DNA from: Thalassotalea crassostreae
GTDB lineage: Bacteria; Pseudomonadota; Gammaproteobacteria; Enterobacterales; Alteromonadaceae
Length of the DNA: 64,000 nt
Assembly (NCBI RefSeq): GCF_001831495.1
Contig: NZ_CP017689.1
Location: 992,001-1,056,000, forward strand
Reading direction: 5' to 3'
The notes beneath the pieces are model-generated. The model was not told the DNA's origin. It did not search any database and saw only the letters and a program-made list of their open reading frames with translations. Below are positions 36,907 to 49,413 of the stretch, one piece after another. Both the position numbers and the translations under genes were made by a program. How positions within the stretch are numbered: the stretch's first letter is position 1; each line of letters begins with the position of its first letter.

Positions 36907-37518
36907 ATGCAAAAATTGAATTTTATCATTATATCGGCAGTATTATTAGCAACTCCAAATTCGTTCGCCAAAGCGGTTCCAGCAACCAATACTGTCCCTG
37001 TATTACAAAGTCAGCAGCAATTTTTCGATAATATCAAAAAGCTCTGTGGAAAAGCTTTTCAAGGTAAAGTAACCGTTGATAATGCACCATCAGATGCATT
37101 TAGTAATAAAACAATGATTATGCACGTGAGAAAGTGTTCTGAACAGCAATTGCAGGTGCCTTTTCATGTAGGCGATGATGCTTCAAGAACTTGGTTAATT
37201 ACCAAAACCGGCAGTGGTTTATCGCTAAAGCATGATCATCGACATAAAGACGGCAGCTCAGATAAATCTACCATGTACGGTGGTCATACTGCTGACGGGG
37301 GCTATCCGCAAGTGCAATCATTTCCTGCTGATCAATTTTCAAAGGACTTGTTTGTTGAATTAGGCATTCCGCAATCAATGGGCAATACTTGGCAAATGTA
37401 TATCTACCCAAAGAAATTTACCTACAGAATGGTAAGGGAAGGGCGCGAGTTTCGCGTAGATTTTGATTTGACCAAAGCAATCACACCACCATCAGCGCCG
37501 TGGGGTTATTCTGATTAA
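36907..37518 (+). CDS. Conserved secreted protein, unknown function
   Basis: This 203-residue protein has a signal peptide (MQKLNFIIISAVLLATPNSFAKA). The mature part has two conserved-looking Cys (KKLCGKAF, VRKCSEQ) and a His-rich stretch (LKHDHRHKDGS), then MYGGHTADGG and a C-terminal strand pair ending PPSAPWGYSD. The Cys pair may form a periplasmic disulfide, and the His cluster might bind metal. I recognise the type only as an uncharacterised protein of marine gammaproteobacteria. It follows mazG by 37 bp with AAGGA before the ATG, so it may be part of that operon. Confidence 0.75.
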   Translation: MQKLNFIIISAVLLATPNSFAKAVPATNTVPVLQSQQQFFDNIKKLCGKAFQGKVTVDNAPSDAFSNKTMIMHVRKCSEQQLQVPFHVGDDASRTWLITKTGSGLSLKHDHRHKDGSSDKSTMYGGHTADGGYPQVQSFPADQFSKDLFVELGIPQSMGNTWQMYIYPKKFTYRMVREGREFRVDFDLTKAITPPSAPWGYSD

Positions 37519-37600
37519 TAGCGATCGCTTTCATTTATAAGGATTCTTGCAATATATTTATTTTATATAAAACTTAGAGATAAAAGGTTTTGAGGTTTTT

Positions 37601-37762
37601 ATGAAAGCATTTCAAATATTAGGTTTTTTCGTGTGGATTGTCGGCATCACATTGATTGTGTTGGATCAACTTTATGCCGCGGTTTTTATTCTTGGTGGTG
37701 GTACTATTGTTACTTTGATTATGCAGTGGCAAGAGTCAAAAAAGAAGTCGATCGACAATTAA
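37601..37762 (+). CDS. Small two-helix membrane protein (53 residues)
   Basis: This short ORF starts at ATG 37601, preceded by AAAGGTTTTGAGG. It encodes two membrane helices back to back (about 5-21, [17 protein letters not shown], and 24-41, [17 protein letters not shown]) and a basic tail [10 protein letters not shown]. No family is recognised. Its stop overlaps the 3' end of the convergent yjbQ gene by four bases. The ribosome binding site, hydrophobic pattern and exact packing between neighbours make it a likely real gene. Confidence 0.6.
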   Translation: MKAFQILGFFVWIVGITLIVLDQLYAAVFILGGGTIVTLIMQWQESKKKSIDN

Positions 37763-38184
37763 TTATTCTGACCATTAAGAGTAGCAATAACTCTTCTGCT
37801 ACCACCATGGTTTCTATGCTCGCCTAAGTAAATTCCTTGCCAGGTACCAAGGGCAAGTTGCCCATTGGTGATAGGAATGGTTAATTGGCAACCATTGATA
37901 GAAGATTTTATATGGGCGGGCATGTCATCGCTTCCTTCATAATCGTGTTGGTAGTATGACTGGTTTTCAGGGACAAAGTGATTAAAATGCTGCTCTAAAT
38001 CTGCACGGACGGTTGGATCTGCATTTTCGTTAATCGTCAACGAAGCACTGGTATGCTGTAAAAATAAATGTAAGATACCAACCTCAATGTTTTTAAGTTG
38101 CGGAATATTATTAATAACTTGGTCTGTTATTAAATGAAATCCACGAGATTTTGCGGGTATATTAAACTGAGTTTGCAGCCACAT
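37759..38184 (-). CDS. yjbQ: YjbQ family protein (UPF0047, thiamine phosphate synthase-like)
   Basis: This 141-residue single-domain protein has the UPF0047 signature: [28 protein letters not shown] (in part), the [19 protein letters not shown] segment (here [15 protein letters not shown]), and [21 protein letters not shown] at the C-terminus. The conserved His and Glu residues form a metal-like site. E. coli YjbQ can weakly complement thiamine phosphate synthase; the physiological role is uncertain. It converges on the small membrane-protein gene at 37601. Confidence 0.93.
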   Translation of the reverse strand: MWLQTQFNIPAKSRGFHLITDQVINNIPQLKNIEVGILHLFLQHTSASLTINENADPTVRADLEQHFNHFVPENQSYYQHDYEGSDDMPAHIKSSINGCQLTIPITNGQLALGTWQGIYLGEHRNHGGSRRVIATLNGQNN

Positions 38185-38413
38185 TGGTACTTTCTTTTTG
38201 CTAAGGACTTTGTCTTAGCTTAGATCAAATAAACTAAAAATTTCCACTATTTAACTATCTCAAATACAATCTATTTGGTCTTGCTAATCGATTTCACTCT
38301 AATTGCACAATAAATGATCAAAACTGTTACACAAAGATCGCTTCTCGCTATTGTTGTTGGTCAGAGGTTTTGCTACAATATCGCCCCGTCCTGCTACACT
38401 AGTAGCAACATAA

Positions 38414-40084
<1,671 letters not shown>

Positions 40085-40090
40085 TATTTG

Positions 40091-40126
40091 ATAAGCCGCA
40101 CTGTTATAAGTAGCGGCTTATTTTTT
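40091..40126 (+). terminator. Rho-independent terminator after pyrG
   Basis: ATAAGCCGC...GCGGCTTAT stem, extended by ACT/AGT around a GTTATA loop, followed by TTTTTG. It starts 7 bp after the pyrG stop. Confidence 0.82.
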
Positions 40127-40195
40127 GCTAACGATAATGTTAGCATGAGTGCAAATATTTAAAGAATTCAAACGTAAGAGCTTTATTAAAAGCCC

Positions 40196-40230
40196 AGTTT
40201 AAAAATAGTTTAAAAAACAGTTTAAAAACA
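40196..40230 (+). repeat. Short tandem repeats in the eno leader
   Basis: AGTTTAAAAAT (40196), AGTTTAAAAAAC (40207) and AGTTTAAAAACA (40219) are three near-identical units of 11-12 bp, about 30 bp before the eno ATG. They could be low-complexity drift or a site affecting translation. Confidence 0.6.
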
Positions 40231-40237
40231 ATCTTAA

Positions 40238-41560
<1,323 letters not shown>

Positions 41561-41618
41561 TAGCAATCAGAAATACCTAATGGGTATAATGAGTTACTGA
41601 GTTTTTATCGAATCTAAT

Positions 41619-41650
41619 AAAAAGCTACTTCAGAAATGAAGTAGCTTTTC
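41619..41650. terminator. Terminator after eno, probably bidirectional
   Basis: AAAAGCTACTTC - AGAAAT - GAAGTAGCTTTT, with A-rich DNA on the left. It lies 60 bp after the eno stop and 57 bp beyond the stop of the convergent acyltransferase fusion gene. Confidence 0.85.
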
Positions 41651-41706
41651 TATTTCCCCCATAAAACACGGGTATGTATTTTTTTAATTATACTTTCTTG
41701 CGCAAG

Positions 41707-44700
41707 CTAAAAATAACTTTGAACTAAAGTTAAAAAACCATCTTTATCGACAAAGCCTATATCACCGGTTTTAAACCAACGTCGATTGTCTAGTTCGATA
41801 ATAGCCTCATTGGTTTTTGCTTCATCATTAAGGTAACCAAGCATCACTTGACTACCCGAAATCAGAATTAGACCGTTATGTTCGGCATCAACTTGTTTTA
41901 ATGTATCGGGGTCGACAATTCTGAAACTGCAACCCGGTACTGGCATTCCAACACTGCCATGCTTAGCACCTGTCTGCAGCGAAAAATCATTAGGGTCTAA
42001 TTGGTCTGGAATATTAACGCTGGCCACTGGCGTTGTTTCATTAGAGCCGTAGCCTTCATAAATGTCTTTATTAAACTTATCTTTAAATTCTTGGCGTACT
42101 TCTTGAGATAACATCCCAGCTCCAGAAACTACGCCACGCAGACTTTCTAGCATTAGCGGTTGTACTTTTTTATTTTGATTGTAGAGCGGCATAAATTCCG
42201 CAGCGGTACATAAAACCGTAGCCTGACTTTTAACGATAGTCTTACTGATGTTTAATACATCTGACGGATCGGGATGACAAACAAGCTTTATCCCCTCGAT
42301 TAAAGGTAATAAGGTTGTAACAGTTAGACCGAGCGATTGATATGGCGGTAAACAACCTATCACAACATCATTTTCGCGAGTGATCAGCAGGTCGCTAATT
42401 TGGCGAATATTGGCAATAAAGTTTTTATGACTAAGTACTACACCTTTAAGCGCACAGTCGTTGCCATTTGAAAATAAAATTGCCGCCGGTGCGTTAAGCT
42501 CAGTTTTCTTAGCAAACGCTCGATAATACAATTTAGCGCTTAAAAGGTAAGTGCTAAGATCGGCAAAGAAACTGAATAATTTAGAGCGCTGACTTAGCAA
42601 GTTTTCAATATCCACAACAGTAACGCCATTAAGCATCGCTTCGGTATCTATCCCACTTGCGCTAAGTTGTTGTAAAAATGTCTCTGAGCTAATAATGGTT
42701 TTAACGGCGGCGTTTTTAATGCTTGTTTGAACAGCAGATAATTCCAATGAATGATTGATATTAACCGTTGTCTGCCCATTTAATAACACGGCAAGATTCG
42801 CTATAACAGCGCCGCTGCTTGCTGGCAGCAACAAGCCAATGTTTTGTTGATTATCGATTGAGCGAAGTTTATGTGCAACTGCTGAAGTTACTGCAACAAG
42901 TTGTCGATTACTATAGCCTTTGCCGCGACTATCTTTTACCGCAATTTTTTTATTGTTTTGAAATGCACTGTCAATCCATGCCAATGGTAAAGGGCTGGCC
43001 TTATTTACATGGTGCTCCCAGGCGTCTTGAGACAGTTCGAATACTTTTTGTTTTAATTCGCGAGCAGGGGTTTGCATTGCTAAGGCTTTACCAAAGGTAA
43101 TGGATACGTCACGACGAAAACTTTTACGAGTATTTTGACGCAGCTTTTCACTCTTAGCTCGTGATAAGCGACTACCCCATAATCCATGTAAGTAAAAAGG
43201 TAATATAATGCCATCGACGCCATCGACAACTCGCTCATAACCCGTTCTAAACACCCCGAGAGAGCCTGTTCTGCTTATGGCACCTTCCGGGAATAAACAG
43301 ACGACGTCACCATTTTTTAGTGCTTGATTTACAAGGGCTAAGGATTCTTTTGAATTTCCGGCACTAATGGGAATACAACCAAAGAACTGCATAATTGGTT
43401 TTAAATACCACAATTCATATATACGTCTTAGCATGACAAAGCGAACTCTTCTTGGACACGCCATTTGAACTAATATGCCATCAATCCAACTGATGTGATT
43501 ACCAAGTAACAATAAGCCGCCTTCAGCCGGTACGTTTTCGAAACCAAGGATATCGAGTTTATAACGACGTCGCATGATAAACGTCGCACACATTCTGATC
43601 AGTGAATGTGGCAGTTTTACGATAGTGTAAAGAGCACCAACAAAGGCAATAAACATTAACAAATAGAAAATATTGATACTTGAAAAGCCTATTGATACCA
43701 AGACAATAGTGGCAATCAAGGCAGTTAACATTGCCACATTTTGCACCCAGTTATTACCCGCTAGTACGGTGCCTAGTTCTCGCTCTTTGGCATGGTATTG
43801 AATTAACGAATTTAGTGGAACGATAAAAAGACCACCGCTAATACCGAGTGATAAAAAGGCTAGTGCCATTGAAATTAGAGACTCTAGTTCAGCCACTCCA
43901 CCAATTAAACAGGCGAAAACTAGCGCTGAAATAGGAATTAACCCTAACTCAATATGATTACGAGAAATTTTCGCTGCTAATAATGAACCGATGACAATAC
44001 CAATACCTGTACAGCCTAAAATCCCTTGAATAATGATGGTGTTATTTTCTAATAAAACCTCTTTAGCAAATGCAGGAAAGGTTGCTAACATCACTTGTGA
44101 TACCGACCAAAACATCGATAAACCGATAATCGATAACCATATAACTTTATTGGAAAAAATAATTTTTAGATTAGTTCTTAAATAATCGCCTTTGATGAAC
44201 TCTTTTACAGTAAAGACCATGCTGTCATCACGCTGTTTGGTGTTTTTAAGCTGACAGGCAAAATACCATTCAATAAGCGAAAGGCAAACAAATATCCAAC
44301 CGATGACGACAATCGACTGCATGATCACTGATGGACTATCTAATGAAACATCAACTAATAACAATTCAAATAGGGCTGAAAACACAAAAGTACCCGACAA
44401 AATCGCAACAATTGTGACCGCTTGTACCATAGCATTACCTTGAGCTAAGTTCTCAACGCCGATGAGCTCTTTTAAATAGCCATATTTAGCTGGTGAATAG
44501 ATTGCTGATTGGATCCCCATGACCAGAGTTAGCGCGAAAGCTGCCAAAAACCAACCTTGGTAATAACACAAGGTGATAAGCACTGTCGCACATATCGCTA
44601 CGATGGCACTGATGCGCATTATCTTGGGTTTTGGGTGTTTATCAGCGATAAAACCTGATGGGGAAAATAGAAAAATAAAAGGAAGTAAGATCAATGCATT

Positions 44701-44853
44701 AAGGACAGCGGTTAAGACAACTTGAATATCACCGTCATAGATTTTGAACACAGTATTTTGAACGATGATCTTATGACCTAAATCAACAAATGCATTGATA
44801 AATACCATTGCTATGTAAGCGAAAAATCCTTTAAATCCAAATAACGTTTTCAT
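41707..44853 (-). CDS. LplT-PlsC-acyl-ACP synthetase fusion (Aas-like), C-terminally truncated
   Basis: This 1048-residue fusion has an MFS lysophospholipid flippase (about 1-420), a PlsC acyltransferase (HX4D as NHISWID near 450; FPEGAISRTG near 526) and an AMP-binding acyl-ACP synthetase (about 630-1048). It would recycle lysophosphatidylethanolamine at the inner membrane. The AMP-binding P-loop is poor (ILFSNGNDCALKG instead of TSGxxGxPKG). The protein stops at TGDIGFVDKDGFLTLVQSYF, missing the usual GRxKRFxKIxGE hinge and about 110-130 C-terminal residues; no remnant lies downstream. The synthetase part is probably impaired. The ATG at 44853, with AGGGA upstream, is chosen over 44919. Confidence 0.85.
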   Translation of the reverse strand: MKTLFGFKGFFAYIAMVFINAFVDLGHKIIVQNTVFKIYDGDIQVVLTAVLNALILLPFIFLFSPSGFIADKHPKPKIMRISAIVAICATVLITLCYYQGWFLAAFALTLVMGIQSAIYSPAKYGYLKELIGVENLAQGNAMVQAVTIVAILSGTFVFSALFELLLVDVSLDSPSVIMQSIVVIGWIFVCLSLIEWYFACQLKNTKQRDDSMVFTVKEFIKGDYLRTNLKIIFSNKVIWLSIIGLSMFWSVSQVMLATFPAFAKEVLLENNTIIIQGILGCTGIGIVIGSLLAAKISRNHIELGLIPISALVFACLIGGVAELESLISMALAFLSLGISGGLFIVPLNSLIQYHAKERELGTVLAGNNWVQNVAMLTALIATIVLVSIGFSSINIFYLLMFIAFVGALYTIVKLPHSLIRMCATFIMRRRYKLDILGFENVPAEGGLLLLGNHISWIDGILVQMACPRRVRFVMLRRIYELWYLKPIMQFFGCIPISAGNSKESLALVNQALKNGDVVCLFPEGAISRTGSLGVFRTGYERVVDGVDGIILPFYLHGLWGSRLSRAKSEKLRQNTRKSFRRDVSITFGKALAMQTPARELKQKVFELSQDAWEHHVNKASPLPLAWIDSAFQNNKKIAVKDSRGKGYSNRQLVAVTSAVAHKLRSIDNQQNIGLLLPASSGAVIANLAVLLNGQTTVNINHSLELSAVQTSIKNAAVKTIISSETFLQQLSASGIDTEAMLNGVTVVDIENLLSQRSKLFSFFADLSTYLLSAKLYYRAFAKKTELNAPAAILFSNGNDCALKGVVLSHKNFIANIRQISDLLITRENDVVIGCLPPYQSLGLTVTTLLPLIEGIKLVCHPDPSDVLNISKTIVKSQATVLCTAAEFMPLYNQNKKVQPLMLESLRGVVSGAGMLSQEVRQEFKDKFNKDIYEGYGSNETTPVASVNIPDQLDPNDFSLQTGAKHGSVGMPVPGCSFRIVDPDTLKQVDAEHNGLILISGSQVMLGYLNDEAKTNEAIIELDNRRWFKTGDIGFVDKDGFLTLVQSYF

Positions 44854-45012
44854 TGTTTCCCTACTGTTAAATTGCTTCGTTTTATGTATGATTTTGTGAT
44901 TCTGTACAATTAGTACCAATAATGTATATCTTCAGTTATATTATTTTAATGGTATTACTTAACGATACTAAATTACTTTTACTAGGATGTTAAATTAAAA
45001 AAAGGTTGTTCC

Positions 45013-45753
45013 ATGTCACAAACCAGTACACTGCTTTATGCCTTAAAAAAATCATTAAAAGCTGAAGGGCTAACTTATGAGGATGTTGCCAAAGAGCTAG
45101 AGTTATCCCAAGCTAGCATTAAACGACTGTTTTCTGAAGAAAATATTTCGTTAAGTCGGTTAGATCAAATTTGCCAAATGATGAATATGGAAATATCTGA
45201 CTTAGTTAATAAGATGACTGAACAAAAGGGGCAGTTGCAAAATCTTAGTGTTGAACAAGAGAAAGAGTTAACTGACGATGTATTGTTGCTGTTAATTGCT
45301 GTAAGCGTTCTCAACAAGTGGACAATGGAAGAAATATTAGACAATTACAATATCGCAGAAACCGAATGTATCAGCAAACTCGCAAAGCTAGATAGACTTA
45401 AGATCATCGAGTTGCTGCCGGGTAATCGCATTAAATTACTAGTGGATGCCAATTTTGGCTGGTTAGAAAACGGACCAATTTTACAGTTTTTCCAACGCAC
45501 TATTGGCCAAGAGTATTTTAATAGCCATTTCAATCATGACGATGAATGCTTGTTGGTGCTTAATGGCATGTTATCAGTTCAAAGTAACGGCGAGTTTCAA
45601 CGTCGATTGCAACGAGTCGCACGAGAGTTTGAGGTAATTAACCAAGAGGACTCTGCGTTAGATTTTGAACAGCGTAATGGTGTGACAGTAGTGTTGGCGA
45701 TGCGCAATTGGCGTTACGGTTTGTCTCAGTACCTAAAGCAATACAAAGATTAA
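45013..45753 (+). CDS. XRE-family transcriptional regulator
   Basis: This 246-residue protein has an N-terminal Cro/CI helix-turn-helix (about 5-65: LKKSLKAEGLTYEDVAKELELSQASIKRLF, in part) and a longer C-terminal region. That region starts with a helical stretch (TDDVLLLLIAVSVLNKWTMEEIL) that looks like a second winged-helix segment and has no known ligand domain. It diverges from the LplT-PlsC fusion across 159 bp, so it may regulate that gene. A strong terminator follows. Confidence 0.85.
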   Translation: MSQTSTLLYALKKSLKAEGLTYEDVAKELELSQASIKRLFSEENISLSRLDQICQMMNMEISDLVNKMTEQKGQLQNLSVEQEKELTDDVLLLLIAVSVLNKWTMEEILDNYNIAETECISKLAKLDRLKIIELLPGNRIKLLVDANFGWLENGPILQFFQRTIGQEYFNSHFNHDDECLLVLNGMLSVQSNGEFQRRLQRVAREFEVINQEDSALDFEQRNGVTVVLAMRNWRYGLSQYLKQYKD

Positions 45754-45780
45754 TAAAGCTAAAGACATCCAAGCTATATA

Positions 45781-45818
45781 AAAAAACGGGATAAAGTTTA
45801 ACTTTATCCCGTTTTTTT
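45781..45818. terminator. Strong bidirectional terminator
   Basis: A6, stem CGGGATAAAGT, loop TTA, stem ACTTTATCCCG, T7. It separates the XRE regulator (+) from the nitroreductase (-). Confidence 0.9.
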
Positions 45819-45857
45819 AGCTTTGTTTTTGCTAATGCGGTTATATACAATAGAGCA

Positions 45858-46532
45858 TCAAACAAATGTTGCGATGTCATCCAAAGGTTTTTTAATTTGC
45901 GCATGTTTAGGCACTGTGGCATCTTCGGCAGGGTAACCTGCAATAAGTAACATATAAGCGCGCTCGTTATCGCCACGCTGACAAATCTTACTCAAAAATG
46001 ACATTGGCTTAGGTGTGTGGGTTAACGTTACCAAACCCGCATTATGCAAAGCAGTGATCAATATACCGGTGGCAATGCCAACAGATTCATGAACATAGTA
46101 GTTAGTGTTTCTATCATTAATATCTAAACCACCTTTCTTTTGGCTAAATATCGCAATTAACCAAGGCGCGGTTTCTAAATAGGGTTTGTCGGCATCGGTA
46201 CCTAAATCTTTTAGAGCATCTAGCCACTCTTCACCGGCGCGTCCTTCATAAAAACCACGTTCATGCATTTCTGCTTGTTCACGTATTTGCTTTTTCATGT
46301 CGGTAGAGTGAATTGCAACAAAATGCCAAGGCTGATGATTAGCGCCACTTGGTGCTGTACCAGCTGCTTTTATACAATTCTCGATAATTGCTCTATCAAC
46401 TTCTCTATCACTAAAGCTTCGAACTGAGTGACGACGTTTGATGTTGTTTAAGAAATCTTCTGAACGAGCAAGCATTTCATCTTTTGGATATTCAATGTAA
46501 TCGCTTAGAGGTGAGTTATCATGATCTTTCAT
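45858..46532 (-). CDS. Nitroreductase family FMN protein (IYD/BluB-like group)
   Basis: This 224-residue protein has the FMN-binding RRHSVRSFSDREVDR near 34-48, the APSGANHQPWHFVAI segment, and YYVHESVGIATGILITALHNAGL. The KGGLDINDRNTNYYVHES lid region and LTHTPKPMSFL are typical of the iodotyrosine deiodinase-like branch. It is likely an NAD(P)H- or reductant-dependent flavoenzyme acting on aromatic compounds; the substrate is not evident. It diverges from an MFS transporter gene 114 bp away. Confidence 0.9.
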   Translation of the reverse strand: MKDHDNSPLSDYIEYPKDEMLARSEDFLNNIKRRHSVRSFSDREVDRAIIENCIKAAGTAPSGANHQPWHFVAIHSTDMKKQIREQAEMHERGFYEGRAGEEWLDALKDLGTDADKPYLETAPWLIAIFSQKKGGLDINDRNTNYYVHESVGIATGILITALHNAGLVTLTHTPKPMSFLSKICQRGDNERAYMLLIAGYPAEDATVPKHAQIKKPLDDIATFV

Positions 46533-46646
46533 TAGGTTTACTTCTCGTTAGTTTTTTGTTGCCCTAGCATAACTAGCCTAATTGATATTATTCAAGTAAA
46601 AAATTTGTTAATCTAAGGCTATCTAATTCTATTCCCTCAAAACATT

Positions 46647-47813
46647 ATGTCAGACGTTAAAGTAAATCACGCTTCATGGAAAACGCCGTTTGTATTCTTA
46701 GCTTTATCATCATTAGTGATGACGTTAGCGTTTTCTGGGTGGATGGCAATGTTAAACAACTTCACCATTGAAGTGGCTCAATTTAGCGGCAGAGAAATTG
46801 GTATTTTACAATCATTAAGGGAAGTGCCTGGCTTTTTAGCATTTACTGCAATCTTTGTTTTGCTTGCGATGAAAGAGCAAACGTTTGCCATCGTTTCATT
46901 GGCACTGCTCACTATCGGTGTTGCAGTAACGGGGTACTTTCCATTTGAATATGGCTTGTATGCAACAACCGTCATTATGTCGATAGGCTTTCATTACTAT
47001 GAAACGGTTAATCAATCACTTAGTTTGCAATGGTTTAATAAAGACGAAGCGCCAGAAAAACTTGGTAAGTTACTTTCGATAAAATCGATAGCTGCATTGT
47101 TAGTTTATGGCTTTGTTTATGTAGCGTTTAGCTTCTACGCTATCGAATACAAAACTGCGTATTTAGTTCTCGGCGGCCTAGGTTTAGTGATCACGGTTTA
47201 TTTAGCTCTAGCAATGCCGCATTTTCCAGAAAAGGTTGTGCAACACAAAAAGATAATCCTTAAAAAACGTTATTCATTGTATTACTTATTGACGTTTTTA
47301 AGTGGAGCTCGCCGCCAAATATTTGTCGTTTTTGCTGGCTTCTTAATGGTTGAAAAATTTGGTTATTCTGTGGCGCAGATTAGTGTGCTGTATATGATAA
47401 ACCACCTACTTAATATTTATATTGCCCCTAAAATTGGCAGTTGGATTGGCCGAGTAGGAGAGCGCAAGGCATTAACCGTTGAATATATCGGTCTGATATT
47501 AGTCTTTAGTGGCTATGCCTTGGTCGAAAATGAAAATATTGCCGCCGCATTATACATTATTGACCACCTGTTTTTTGCTATGGCAATCGCCATTAAAACA
47601 TATTTTCAGAAAATCGCAGACCCTAAAGATATTGCTGGTAATGCCGGTGTTAGTTTTACTATTAATCATATAGCCGCAGTAGTCATTCCTGCAATATTCG
47701 GCATATTATGGTTATATAGTTCTACTTTAGTATTTTTTGCTGGCGCGGGATTTGCATTATGCTCTTTAATTGCCTGCCAGTGGGTCAATATTGATAAGCA
47801 CGTTAAAGTGTAA
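46647..47813 (+). CDS. MFS transporter
   Basis: This 388-residue protein is predicted to have 12 membrane helices (first: FVFLALSSLVMTLAFSGWMAML). A loop with SLQWFNKDEAPEKLGKLLSIKS follows helix 4 and a conserved-looking FLSGARRQIFVVFAGFLMV segment starts the second half. No family-specific substrate motif is recognised. It is transcribed away from the nitroreductase. A possible role is export of, or tolerance to, a compound processed by that enzyme, but this is only inferred from proximity. Confidence 0.85.
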   Translation: MSDVKVNHASWKTPFVFLALSSLVMTLAFSGWMAMLNNFTIEVAQFSGREIGILQSLREVPGFLAFTAIFVLLAMKEQTFAIVSLALLTIGVAVTGYFPFEYGLYATTVIMSIGFHYYETVNQSLSLQWFNKDEAPEKLGKLLSIKSIAALLVYGFVYVAFSFYAIEYKTAYLVLGGLGLVITVYLALAMPHFPEKVVQHKKIILKKRYSLYYLLTFLSGARRQIFVVFAGFLMVEKFGYSVAQISVLYMINHLLNIYIAPKIGSWIGRVGERKALTVEYIGLILVFSGYALVENENIAAALYIIDHLFFAMAIAIKTYFQKIADPKDIAGNAGVSFTINHIAAVVIPAIFGILWLYSSTLVFFAGAGFALCSLIACQWVNIDKHVKV

Positions 47814-47997
47814 GTTAACTGCAAATTATTCAGTGTAAAGGATTGTAAGTATTGTTGATGTATGGTGTTATTTAACTTACTTTAATGGACTAAAATAATA
47901 AAATTGACCCAAGTGCTGCGCTTTAATATCTCTCTAATAGATGGTACCCAGTTATGCTTGGTTCGATACACGACAAATGCGTGATTACTACCTGGAT

Positions 47998-49413
47998 ATG
48001 AAACTTTTAACAATTTGCTTTCTTTTAATGTTAACTGCTTGTTCTCAACGACAAGAAGTAGAAGTCGAAGAACTGCAGCTAGCAAACTCTTTTGTTGAGC
48101 AAGGAAACGCCGCAATTGATAGTAACTGGTGGCACAGTTTCAATAATGACCAATTAACGCTATTGGTAGAACAAGGTTTAAGAGATAACCTATCTTTAAA
48201 AGCCAGTGACTTACGTTTAAAAAGCAGCAGTATTGATGCTCAAATTGCTGGTGCAGATCTAAACCCCGACCTCAGACTATTTGCTAATGCTAGCGCTCCG
48301 ACCGATGATCTTGGCACAATTAAAAGTGCTTCTGTAGGGATCAGCTCAAGTTGGGAAATCGACCTTTGGGGACGACTTGCGGCAAATGAAGAGAAAGCAT
48401 ATTGGCAATACCAAGGTCAACAAGCTCTGCATAGAGCACGAGCAAATCTAGTTGCAGGAAATATCACTAACGCATGGTTTGGTATTGTTTCAGCGCAAGA
48501 AAAGAAACAAGTATTAGCAACTCAGTATCAACGAACTCAAGATGCATTAATTGCGATTTCTAGACGGTTTGCCTTAGGCAAAAGCTCAGTAACAAATATC
48601 TGGCAACAGCAGAAATTATTAAAATCGATTGAGGTTCAGCAAGCGAAAAACCTTACCGAACTAAGCTTAAATCAACAAACGTTAGCTCTTTGGTTGGGCA
48701 TACCAACCTCAAAATTAGAGTCCATTGATTTTCACTTATTACCCACTTTACCGGAAACGCCTGAGATGGGCGTTCCAGCAGAAGCCCTTAAATACAGACC
48801 TGATATTGAACAAGCATTAGCAAAAATTAAAGCGGCTAATGAAAACTTGTCAGTTGCGATATCCGCTCAATACCCTCGTATTACTTTAGGTGCAAATTAT
48901 TCAACCTCGAAGAACAATGCTCAAGACTTATTTGACGATTGGAAAGGCAATTTAATTGCTTCATTGGCGATGCCTCTATTTGATTCTGGCACCACTAAAA
49001 ATGTGGTTAAGCAACGAAAACTGGAGTTACAAGCGCTTATTTTTGACTATCAACGAGTATGGTTAGAAGCGATAGCAAGCGTTGATCAAGTACTTATTAA
49101 TGAAGCGCAATTAGTGAAAGTATCTAAAAATCTGATTTCTCAGTTGGATTTGGCTAAGCGTACTGAAAAACTGACGATGATCAAATACCTTAATGGTAAA
49201 GCCGATTATATCGAACTACTTAAAGCACAAGAAAGCATTTTATCAATTGAACAACAGGTGATTGATGCGAATAAGCGGTTAGCGACTAATCGTGTTTTAT
49301 TGTATCGAGAATTGAGCCACGGTTATTTTATCGTAGTCGATGATGCAGAGAAGAATGATGTTACAAATGTAAATATCAGCAGAGCAAAAAGAATAAAAGG
49401 GACACAGTCATAA
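47998..49413 (+). CDS. TolC-family outer-membrane efflux lipoprotein
   Basis: This 471-residue protein has a lipoprotein signal (MKLLTICFLLMLTACSQ, lipid Cys15). Two OEP repeats of long coiled coils follow, with the SSWEIDLWGRLAANEEKAYW landmark near 130 and KYRPDIEQALAKIKAANENL near 270. It forms the outer-membrane channel of the pump encoded by the next two genes. The start at 47998 is chosen because the longer frame from 47941 would bury the signal peptide. The stop overlaps the adaptor start by one base (TAATG). Confidence 0.92.
   Translation: MKLLTICFLLMLTACSQRQEVEVEELQLANSFVEQGNAAIDSNWWHSFNNDQLTLLVEQGLRDNLSLKASDLRLKSSSIDAQIAGADLNPDLRLFANASAPTDDLGTIKSASVGISSSWEIDLWGRLAANEEKAYWQYQGQQALHRARANLVAGNITNAWFGIVSAQEKKQVLATQYQRTQDALIAISRRFALGKSSVTNIWQQQKLLKSIEVQQAKNLTELSLNQQTLALWLGIPTSKLESIDFHLLPTLPETPEMGVPAEALKYRPDIEQALAKIKAANENLSVAISAQYPRITLGANYSTSKNNAQDLFDDWKGNLIASLAMPLFDSGTTKNVVKQRKLELQALIFDYQRVWLEAIASVDQVLINEAQLVKVSKNLISQLDLAKRTEKLTMIKYLNGKADYIELLKAQESILSIEQQVIDANKRLATNRVLLYRELSHGYFIVVDDAEKNDVTNVNISRAKRIKGTQS

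Noticed and set aside
37633..37827. Plus-strand ORF of 64 residues
   Set aside because: It lies in another frame over the better-supported 53-residue membrane protein (37601-37762) and the yjbQ 3' end.
45638..45976. Minus-strand ORF of 112 residues between the XRE regulator and the nitroreductase
   Set aside because: It runs through a strong terminator and overlaps both flanking genes in other frames.
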